Assembly (NCBI GenBank): GCA_046328715.1
Contig: JAXLWB010000052.1
Location: forward strand, 1-64,000
Length of the DNA stretch: 64,000 nucleotides
Direction: 5' to 3'
Source of the DNA: JAXLWB01 sp046328715
Lineage (GTDB): Bacteria > Chloroflexota > Anaerolineae > Caldilineales > Caldilineaceae
In this document: piece by piece, positions 57,855 to 64,000 of the stretch
Layout of the letters: every line of letters begins with the position of its first letter
Position numbering within the stretch: position 1 is the stretch's first letter
Notes under the pieces: model-generated
Seen by the model: the letters and a program-made list of their open reading frames with translations, nothing else
What the model was told of the DNA's origin: nothing
Database searches by the model: none
Translations under genes and position numbers: made by a program

Positions 57855-59141
57855 CTACAACTTTAACTTACGCAGCTCGGGCAGAATCCAAGAGGTGACG
57901 CTAACCACCAATAAGGTAGCAATACCACCGGCAAGTACCGAGGGTGCCGTGCCTAACAGTTTGGCCGCAACGCCACTTTCAAACGCTCCTACTTCGTTTG
58001 AAGCCCCGATAAAGAGCCAGCTAACTGCGGCAATTCGTCCGCGCATTGCTTCGGGTGACAAACGCTGGACAATGATCCTGCGAATCACCATACTGACGCC
58101 ATCAAAGACACCGCTAAAGAAGAGGGCCACCAAAGAAAGCCAGAAATTGGTGGACCAGCCAAAGACCAGCATGCTTACTCCAAAGCCGGCCACAAAGATC
58201 AGCAGATTGCGTCCTGCCTGATGAGTGACCGAAATCCGTGCCGTCACCAACATGACGAGCAACGAGCCGATCGATGGCGCGGTGCGCAAGAGTCCTAGCC
58301 CCGTTGCGCCGACATGTAAGATGTCCGCTGCAAAGATCGGCAAGAGCGCCATCGCTCCACCAAAGAGAACCGCAAAGAGATCCAGCGCCATCGAGCCGAC
58401 CAGCGGTTGGCTGCGCACCACAAAGCGGATTCCTTCGCGCAAACTCTGCCAGATCGACTCACCTTCTGTTGGGGGAGGTGCAGGCTTGGGTCCAATGCGA
58501 CTGAGCAAGAACGCCGAAACAAAGAGCAACAGCGTAATCCAAGCGTAGGTCAGGGGAATGCCTAACCTGTCAATTGAAAAGCCTGCCAGCGGCGCCCCGG
58601 TGATGCCTCCTGTCAGCCAAACGCTACTAAGCAGTGAGTTCCCTTCGTTGATATGATCTAAAGGTATTACCTGCTGCTCGAAGGCTGAGGAAGCCGGGCG
58701 TAAGAAGCCCGCAGCCAGGCCGATACAAAAGACAATTCCGTAGATTGCCAACAGATTGGCATCGTTGCGGTTGAAGGCTAGCCCAGTCATCCCTGCCAAA
58801 CAGAGACCGACGATCAGTGTCATTAAGACGACAATTCGCCTGCGTTCAAAACGATCGGCCAGATGCCCGCCGAGTAAGGCAAGCGACAACGATGGGATCG
58901 CCTCGACCAGTCCCAGCCAGCCCAATGAGAGTGGGTCCTTGGTCAGTGTGTAGAGCTGGTAACCAATCACGGTATTGAACCCTGTCATCGCCAGGGCGTT
59001 GGTTAAGCTGGCGCCCGACAAATAGCGAAATTCGGCAACTTGTAGGATCGACTTTTGTTTGGGTTTTGCAGTTGAAGTAGACAGAAATGCCTCGATTCTT
59101 CTCAAAATGGAATACTGATGTAAAAATAGTGTCACAGCCAA
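57855..59141 (-). CDS. MFS transporter (EntS/DHA3-like exporter)
   Basis: About 428 residues with some twelve hydrophobic helices of the major facilitator superfamily. The FRYLSGASLTNALAMTGFNT start of helix 1, the loop motif GGHLADRFERRRIVVL (motif A, about 92-107), AFEQQVIPLDHINEGNSLLS and the second-half SIGSLLVMLVTAR fit the DHA3/EntS group, which exports siderophores or macrolides by proton antiport. Substrate unknown; no siderophore genes nearby. The start is uncertain: the frame begins with TTG at 59141, other TTG/GTG codons follow, and no ribosome-binding site is clear. An N-terminal polar stretch of about 35 residues precedes the membrane part. Confidence 0.87.
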   Translation of the reverse strand: MAVTLFLHQYSILRRIEAFLSTSTAKPKQKSILQVAEFRYLSGASLTNALAMTGFNTVIGYQLYTLTKDPLSLGWLGLVEAIPSLSLALLGGHLADRFERRRIVVLMTLIVGLCLAGMTGLAFNRNDANLLAIYGIVFCIGLAAGFLRPASSAFEQQVIPLDHINEGNSLLSSVWLTGGITGAPLAGFSIDRLGIPLTYAWITLLLFVSAFLLSRIGPKPAPPPTEGESIWQSLREGIRFVVRSQPLVGSMALDLFAVLFGGAMALLPIFAADILHVGATGLGLLRTAPSIGSLLVMLVTARISVTHQAGRNLLIFVAGFGVSMLVFGWSTNFWLSLVALFFSGVFDGVSMVIRRIIVQRLSPEAMRGRIAAVSWLFIGASNEVGAFESGVAAKLLGTAPSVLAGGIATLLVVSVTSWILPELRKLKL

Positions 59142-59180
59142 AAACTAACGCTAATCATTCGAGAGCGGTTGTGATCCTAT

Positions 59181-59321
59181 TAATAGACAAAGCGGACAGA
59201 CATTGCATGATCACAATGAGTAGGGGCACACCCTTGCGGTTGCCTATTCGGTGATGCAAGCAGGGCATCACCGAATGGATGCCCCTACAATGATGCATCT
59301 TTGCTTTGCTTTGTCTATTAG
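59181..59321. repeat. MITE-like element, family A copy 2
   Basis: TAATAGACAAAGC opens and GCTTTGTCTATTA closes the element. It aligns end to end with the reverse complement of 545-686, with GTAGGGGCA ... TGCCCCTAC inside. The inner inverted pair here is GCCTATTCGGTGATGC / GCATCACCGAATGG. Confidence 0.88.
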
Positions 59322-59338
59322 AAACCAATCGTGGCGAC

Positions 59339-59478
59339 CTGTCATTCTGATCACGAAGTGGTCGGCACGATGGAGCGATAGTTTGCAGCGCCTGTCATCG
59401 TAAGGAAAGAATCTTGTGTTGTCCAACCAAGATTCTTCGCTCAAAAAGCCTCGGGTAGCCTCACGATACAGAATGACT
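59339..59478. repeat. TGTCATTCTGA-type composite inverted repeat
   Basis: TGTCATTCTG (59340-59349) pairs with CAGAATGAC (59468-59476). Inside, AAGAATCTTG (59407-59416) pairs with CAAGATTCTT (59428-59437), followed by CGCTCA as in the 55.6-kb copy. It lies directly next to the family A element, so the spacer 59142-59509 is almost all repeats. Confidence 0.75.
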
Positions 59479-59509
59479 CGCCAACACTTGCCACTCAGAC
59501 CTTCCAATC

Positions 59510-60409
59510 TCAGCTTTCAATTGACATACCAAAGGCGGCTTCCATGCCTTCGCCCGGCTCCAAGACGTGTACACCTGTGTGCTCTTGACCCGCCGCTAGA
59601 AGATTAGGCCCATTCAACCCATGAGAAAGCGGTTCGACGGCAAAGAACGATTTTCCGGCTGGCGTAAAGAGGCAAAGATGGCGCAACACCTCGCTACAGT
59701 CGTAGTTGATCTGCACTTGGCTTTCGGGATAGCGAATGGTTGCCTTACCGTCCCAGCCGCCATAGACTGCGTCAATCACACGCCTGCCTAGCGGTGTCAA
59801 CTGGTGAAAGTCATGCTCTGGCGGAATCGGTTGCATCGGACCCGAAGGCATCGGCGGGTAGATGCCTTCCACCTGACATTGTAGCCATGCCTCATCCTCC
59901 GCCTGTCCTGTCAGTGAGCGTTTGAAATAAGGATGAAAGCCAAACCCAGCCGGCATCGGGTCAAAACCCTGGTTGCTAATCGAAAACTCGGTGATAAATC
60001 GATTCTCTGCAACCGTATAACGCACCTTCGCCACAAAGGGAAAGGGATAGTTGAAGTCAGAGAAGTTGCGTGTAGTCAATCGGAGGAACGCTGAGTCTGT
60101 GTTCTGCTCGACCACAGTCCAAGGGCGCTTTCGCACATCACCATGGGTAGCGTAGCCTTCCGGTGTGCTGGCCTTCAATGTGATGGTTCGACCTTGAAAG
60201 GGAAAGCGCGCATCTTGAATGCGATTGCACCAGGGTGCCATTGTAAACGAGGCTAGCAAGGAGGGGTTGTGTTGTTCGATTGCCTCGCTTGGCGTAGGGC
60301 GGGTAACCGTAATCCATTCAGCGTTCACTTTCTTGGAGATCGAAACGATGCTGGCTCCTATCTCCGGCGTAACTTCGACACGTAACTGTTCGTTTTGTAA
60401 AATTAACAT
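59510..60409 (-). CDS. Aldose 1-epimerase family protein
   Basis: A 299-residue galactose-mutarotase-like beta-sandwich enzyme: LRVEVTPEIGASIVSISKK at the start, APWCNRIQDARFPFQGR (substrate-binding Asn-Arg, about 78-94), GYATHGDVRKRPW (active-site His), GFGFHPYFKRSL (second His) and the C-terminal FFAVEPLSHGLNGPN with the catalytic Glu. Family members interconvert alpha and beta anomers of hexoses or hexose-6-phosphates in the cytoplasm. Start ATG 60409 follows AAAGGGGAAAACG, a strong ribosome-binding site. No sugar operon around it; upstream is a long divergent spacer. Confidence 0.92.
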   Translation of the reverse strand: MLILQNEQLRVEVTPEIGASIVSISKKVNAEWITVTRPTPSEAIEQHNPSLLASFTMAPWCNRIQDARFPFQGRTITLKASTPEGYATHGDVRKRPWTVVEQNTDSAFLRLTTRNFSDFNYPFPFVAKVRYTVAENRFITEFSISNQGFDPMPAGFGFHPYFKRSLTGQAEDEAWLQCQVEGIYPPMPSGPMQPIPPEHDFHQLTPLGRRVIDAVYGGWDGKATIRYPESQVQINYDCSEVLRHLCLFTPAGKSFFAVEPLSHGLNGPNLLAAGQEHTGVHVLEPGEGMEAAFGMSIES

Positions 60410-60690
60410 CGTTTTCCCCTTTCTGTGTAGTCAAAAAGGCTATCGTTCTCAGCTTGTGATTCTTAATATGCTGATTGTAAGCATAGATGAGTTGACGATA
60501 GACACTCACTTCGCTAAGATTAGCAGACTAATCAATCTGAAAAGCTCATCGATTCGTGTACGCTTGGTGCTTTGGCTCGCTATGATAGCATCATCAAGTC
60601 AGTGTGATCTGTATTTCTGCAACCATCCGCCGCGTACCCGCACTTGATAGCTTGTAAGAGTATCAGCACCTCAATCTAGCGTCCAAACTT
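60410..60690. other. Divergent spacer between aldose epimerase and the HhH membrane protein
   Basis: No gene called. A plus-strand TTGACG-N17-TAAGAT pair at 60492-60520 is a second, weaker promoter candidate. No repeats of the families above are seen. Confidence 0.45.
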
Positions 60691-60719
60691 TTGTTATAAA
60701 CTTAGGCATAAACTAGAAT
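60691..60719 (+). promoter_or_regulatory. Candidate promoter of the HhH membrane-protein gene
   Basis: TTGTTA (60691-60696), a 17-bp spacer and TAGAAT (60714-60719), 35 bp before the start codon. Confidence 0.5.
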
Positions 60720-60754
60720 CTCCGTAAGCGTTATTCAGTTAAGGAGTATTTCTT

Positions 60755-61465
60755 ATGTATTGGTTGGCGTGGCTCTTGGTCGGTCTGATCGCAGGTTGGT
60801 TGATTGAATTCGTGATTGATTACCGCTTTTGGCAACGTCGCTCTGAGGATTGTGCAGGCGAATTGGCTCGCTTACGGGGGCAAATCGCTAATTTTGAGGG
60901 TCGTGCCCTCGGTGCAGAACAAAATGAGGATCGCAGCAACAGCAAGCTGCGCGAAGCCAACGAAATATTGAGCAAAGCGCAGCAAGATTTAACTTCTTCG
61001 TACGCAATTCAAGCCAGCCTTCGCAAAAATATCCAAGTACTTGAAGATCGAGTCGATAACTGGGGACGTAAAATTGGCTTGCTGGCCAGCAGTGAAGGAA
61101 TTCTCAGCTCCCTCGGCACTGCCTTTAGCCTGGATGGGGATGATGAGTTGAAAAGTCATATCGTCACTATCAATTCCCACCTGCGTCTTCAACCAACTAC
61201 AACCCCGTCCGTTAGCAGCGCAAGCTTCACACCCCTGGACCAAATTGAAGCGCACCAGCCAGCCAGCGACCCCCTATACACGATCAATGGCATTGGTAGC
61301 GTGTTTGAACAACGTCTCAACGCTGCAGGTATTTATACCTTTCAGCAACTTGTTGATGCTGGTGCCCCGCGCCTGCACGAAATCATCGCCCCCAAAGAAT
61401 GGCAAGGGGTTAACACTCTGGACTGGATAACCCAGGCCCAGGAGCTCCTCACAGTCCACAAATAA
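60755..61465 (+). CDS. Membrane-anchored coiled-coil protein with C-terminal HhH domain
   Basis: A 236-residue protein. One N-terminal transmembrane helix (3-22, WLAWLLVGLIAGWLIEFVI), then a coiled coil (about 30-100; ELARLRGQIANFEGRALGAE and on), a Ser/Thr-rich linker (about 125-165) and a C-terminal helix-hairpin-helix-like domain (about 168-232: LYTINGIGSVFEQRLNAAGI, TFQQLVDAGAPRLHEII). The GIG hairpin and following helices match the end of the protein at 43310-44974. Such domains (related to DUF4332/COG3743-type HhH) may bind DNA or proteins on the cytoplasmic face. ATG at 60755 with AAGGAG nine bases upstream. A giant surface protein gene follows after 168 bp. Confidence 0.8.
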   Translation: MYWLAWLLVGLIAGWLIEFVIDYRFWQRRSEDCAGELARLRGQIANFEGRALGAEQNEDRSNSKLREANEILSKAQQDLTSSYAIQASLRKNIQVLEDRVDNWGRKIGLLASSEGILSSLGTAFSLDGDDELKSHIVTINSHLRLQPTTTPSVSSASFTPLDQIEAHQPASDPLYTINGIGSVFEQRLNAAGIYTFQQLVDAGAPRLHEIIAPKEWQGVNTLDWITQAQELLTVHK

Positions 61466-61518
61466 GAATTGCACCACTTCAGGGAAGCGTTCCTGATGTT
61501 CTGGCAGTTGCTTACTCA

Positions 61519-61533
61519 TACCAATTGCGGTTG
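61519..61533. repeat. ATACCAATTGCGGTT motif shared with the element at 46170-46250
   Basis: CATACCAATTGCGGTTGC matches the reverse complement of the right end of the 46.2-kb element (GTAACCGCAATTGGTAT) with one mismatch. Only one end is present here, so it may be a remnant. Confidence 0.4.
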
Positions 61534-61633
61534 CAAACGTCATCAGTTCTCCTTGTAAATCCAGCTTGAATTCATGACGCCGCAGAGCACAATCGGTATC
61601 ATAGCGTGATTGGCAATCCAAAGGAGGCTAAAC

Positions 61634-64000
61634 GTGAGTACTGATTCGCAACTTGAGCAAGAGCAAACGAGCTTGTCTCGTATCATTGGCCGCTATCGAC
61701 TACAAAAGTGGCTAGTATTATTGGTGCCGATCCTGTTACTCTTCATTCTTCTGATACGAGCGTGGGGCACCGCTCCCGCCACGCCTCCTGCCCCACCGCC
61801 AGCGACAGCAACCAGCACACAAACCAGCCCAACAGGGGAAGCCGTCGTTGCCGCAGCAACCACACCCCAGACTGTCACTGCACCAAATGAGACCTTGGCA
61901 ATTACCCCGAGCATCGACTTTGTGGCTGATGCTGTACCGATTGGATCGGTCAATCTGGAGGGTAACGCGGCCCCTGGGAGCCTGGTAGATGTGCGTATCG
62001 ATGGTGAATCGAAGATCACAACCACCGTAGATCCACAGGGCAAGTGGCATGCTGCGGTAGATGTACAAAGTGCTGGCGCGCATGAAGCCGTGGTCGCCTT
62101 GCTCGATCTCAAAGGCCAGGCCGTGGCCCTGTCTGAACCAGCAGTCCTAACCTTGATCGCCGCCACCACAACAACCACCACTACGACTACTGCACCATCC
62201 ACAACCGCCGTCACCTCCACGCAGGGCCTCACCGTGTCGCTTGATAACCAGGAGTGGCCACCCGGACCGATCCAGGTAACCGGTTCATCGATGTCGGGCA
62301 CGGTTGTCCAAGTGAAAATCGACGCCAAGCCAGTCGTTACTGCCGCTGTGGACAGCACGGGTGCTTGGAATTCGACCTTTACCTTGACTGTTCCTGGCGA
62401 TCATTCACTGGCTCTCGATGCCCTGGATGCGAGCGGTGCCCTGTTGACCAGCAGTCTACCTGTAACGGTAACCATTCTTGCCTTGCCAACCCTGACACCC
62501 GAAGCTGAAATCGCCGAAACTTCAACCCTCACCTCAAGTGCGGCCGTGACGCCGACTGGGGTTGTAACCACGGTGGAAGTCATTCCGCCAACTGCGGTGG
62601 TCGAAGCGAATGAAACCGTACTGCTGACCCCGACTGTCGTTGCTGAGGTTGCCACAACATCGACTCAAACCAGTACTACGATCCAGGTGATTACCCCCAC
62701 TGCCGTGGCCGCAGTAAGCGCAGCGGCGGAGGCGACTCTCACTGCCACATCGACAATCAGCGTAACCGCCATGCCAGTCGTCATTACGCCAACTGCGGTA
62801 ACGGAAGCTGCGACTGTAACTAGCACTGCTACCTCGTTGCCAACTGATACGGCAACCACAGAAGCCACGGCCACTGCAACTGCAACTGCGTCATCTACTG
62901 CGACGCAATTGCCAACGGCTACCGCAACGCCTGTACCCACCAACACGGCTACGCCAGCCCCGACCGACACCGCCACCCCTGCGCCGACTGCCACGTCCAC
63001 AGCGACAGCCACCGCGACTGAAACCCTGCAGCCAACCAACACACCGCTGCCGACTGCCACGCCAACGGTCCAAGCACCTTTTGTCTACCTTCCTGGCATC
63101 GCCTGGCCGAGTGGCGGTGTGCCGGTCTATGGCTACGCTCAACCTGGATCTACAGTTCAACTCTTGGTCAATGGAGCGGTGGTCGTGACCGCCACTACCA
63201 ATAGTGCAGGCCGTTGGGATGCTAGCTTCTCTTTACCTGCTTCTGGCAGTTATAACTTGACCGTAGAAGAACTGGACGCCCAGGGCAAGGTTGTCGCATC
63301 CTCCTCGCCAGTCTCGATGTGGGTCTTTGCCACGGCGACCTCGACACCCACCTTCACCCCGACCGATACGCCGACGCCGACCTTCACACCCACCGATACG
63401 GCTACCCCCACGCCTACTTTCACGGCTACCTCAACGCCAACGGCCACGCCGACCAACTCACCGACGCTGACCCCAACCGATACGGCGACGCCGACGGCTA
63501 CCTTTACTAATACACCGACCAATACGCCAACTGCAACCCCAACCAATACATCAACTGCCACCGCCACGCCACTGCCGACTCATACTCCGACAGTCACCAA
63601 TACAGCGACGGCAACAGCGACCGACACACCAACCGATACAGCGACGCCGTTGCCAACCAATACGCCAACTGACACAGCCACACCGAGACCAACGAATACG
63701 CCAACTGCGTCAGACACGCCTACACCCAGACCAACGAATACGCCAACTGCGTCAGACACGCCTACACCCAGACCAACGAATACTCCAACTGACACAGCCA
63801 CACCGTTGCCAACCAACACGCCGACTGCATCAGATACTCCTACGCCCCGACCGACGAATACACCAACCGACACAGCCACACCGCTGCCAACCAGCACTCC
63901 CACTGCATCGGACACGGCGACGCCTCGACCGACTAACACACCAACTGACACAGCTACACCGCTGCCAACTAACACGCCGACTGCATCAGACACGCCTACA
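61634..64000 (+). CDS. Giant membrane-anchored surface protein, Ig-like domains and Thr/Pro mucin-like repeats (3' end outside window)
   Basis: The frame opens at GTG 61634, six bases after AAAGGAGG, and stays open to the window end (789 codons). Order: cytoplasmic tail (1-26); transmembrane anchor (about 27-47, WLVLLVPILLLFILLIRAWG); Pro/Ala/Thr linker; Ig-like domain 1 (about 95-170, GSLVDVRIDGESKITTTVDP); poly-Thr; Ig-like domain 2 (about 205-280, GTVVQVKIDAKPVVTAAVDS); a Thr/Val/Ala region; Ig-like domain 3 (about 488-560, VYGYAQPGSTVQLLVNGAVV); then Thr/Pro repeats (PTNTPTDTATPLPTNTP) from about 565 on. It is probably a heavily glycosylated adhesin or stalk. Minus-strand open frames here (Val/Gly repeats) are shadows. 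Confidence 0.88.
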   Translation, partial: MSTDSQLEQEQTSLSRIIGRYRLQKWLVLLVPILLLFILLIRAWGTAPATPPAPPPATATSTQTSPTGEAVVAAATTPQTVTAPNETLAITPSIDFVADAVPIGSVNLEGNAAPGSLVDVRIDGESKITTTVDPQGKWHAAVDVQSAGAHEAVVALLDLKGQAVALSEPAVLTLIAATTTTTTTTTAPSTTAVTSTQGLTVSLDNQEWPPGPIQVTGSSMSGTVVQVKIDAKPVVTAAVDSTGAWNSTFTLTVPGDHSLALDALDASGALLTSSLPVTVTILALPTLTPEAEIAETSTLTSSAAVTPTGVVTTVEVIPPTAVVEANETVLLTPTVVAEVATTSTQTSTTIQVITPTAVAAVSAAAEATLTATSTISVTAMPVVITPTAVTEAATVTSTATSLPTDTATTEATATATATASSTATQLPTATATPVPTNTATPAPTDTATPAPTATSTATATATETLQPTNTPLPTATPTVQAPFVYLPGIAWPSGGVPVYGYAQPGSTVQLLVNGAVVVTATTNSAGRWDASFSLPASGSYNLTVEELDAQGKVVASSSPVSMWVFATATSTPTFTPTDTPTPTFTPTDTATPTPTFTATSTPTATPTNSPTLTPTDTATPTATFTNTPTNTPTATPTNTSTATATPLPTHTPTVTNTATATATDTPTDTATPLPTNTPTDTATPRPTNTPTASDTPTPRPTNTPTASDTPTPRPTNTPTDTATPLPTNTPTASDTPTPRPTNTPTDTATPLPTSTPTASDTATPRPTNTPTDTATPLPTNTPTASDTPT
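63600..64000 (+). repeat. Tandem coding repeats of the Thr/Pro region
   Basis: Units encoding PTNTPTDTATPL and PTNTPTASDTPTPR alternate. One 42-bp unit is exactly duplicated (63688-63729 and 63730-63771). Near-identity of neighbours shows recent expansion. The array continues beyond the window. Confidence 0.88.

Noticed and set aside
61693..63993. Several minus-strand open frames full of Val/Gly (VGVLVGSGVAVSVGV)
   Set aside because: They are the antisense of the Thr/Pro repeat protein; the plus frame has a strong ribosome-binding site, a membrane anchor and Ig-like domains.
1..64000. CRISPR array, tRNA, rRNA, prophage or transposase genes
   Set aside because: I looked for regular spacer arrays, cloverleaf-like sequences and transposase or integrase motifs and saw none; the repeats found are hairpin elements without regular spacers.

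Overview
The window looks like chromosome of a member of the Chloroflexota (most like the Anaerolineae/Caldilineae-type filamentous groups). This is inferred from gene content, not from a marker search. The main pointers are two secreted proteins ending in the same IYLPxVTR tail, very long Thr/Pro 'TPTNTPTDTATP' mucin-like repeats, moderate G+C by eye, a dnaG-rpoD pair, and intergenic regions packed with small inverted-repeat elements. No rRNA, tRNA, CRISPR array, prophage or insertion-sequence transposase is visible. The genes are ordinary chromosomal genes in short operons on both strands.

Layout. 1-7.4 kb (+): end of an unknown gene, a repeat-rich spacer, then yggS-proC-yggT, a CYTH-CHAD protein, a small zincin, a lipoprotein and an SH3-like membrane protein. 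7.4-11.6 kb (-): a complete thiamine-type ABC importer (ATPase, fused permease, binding lipoprotein) behind a TPP riboswitch with its own promoter and terminator. 11.6-15.2 kb (-): a D-arabinono-lactone-oxidase-like flavoprotein and a UvrD-like protein that carries two translated copies of the intergenic repeats. 15.3-18.0 kb (+): an aminotransferase coupled to an acyl-CoA ligase. 18.0-23.0 kb (-): an XdhC Rossmann-half protein, rpoD, dnaG with a near-consensus promoter, and an SCP2 protein. 23.3-27.7 kb (-): a giant secreted metallopeptidase-like protein. 28-32 kb (-): DinB-like protein, orphan AbrB-type regulator, ABC exporter, aldo/keto reductase. 32.4-37.8 kb (+): secreted beta-propeller, secreted glycosidase with two carbohydrate-binding modules, EVE protein. 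38-41.4 kb (-): YhhQ, Uma2 protein, and a BchI-like AAA/VWA chelatase pair. 41.9-45 kb (+): ECF sigma, anti-sigma and a bactofilin-like membrane protein. 45-49.8 kb (-): aldo/keto reductase and a large endonuclease Q-UvrD fusion. 50-55.5 kb (+): acetyltransferase, XdhC N-half, a VOC-GNAT fusion, and TetR plus a rifampin-phosphotransferase-like enzyme under a TetR operator. 55.7-60.4 kb (-): RskA-type anti-sigma, ECF sigma, MFS exporter, aldose epimerase. 60.7-64 kb (+): a coiled-coil/HhH membrane protein and the start of a giant surface protein that runs off the window.

The strongest points for a second look are: the EndoQ-UvrD fusion with an apparently leaderless promoter; about two dozen intergenic palindromes built from short reiterated 'words', which also sit in frame inside the UvrD-like gene; several MITE-like families (55 bp x3, about 140 bp x2); a shared C-terminal tail on secreted proteins; and a shared HhH domain on two unrelated membrane proteins.
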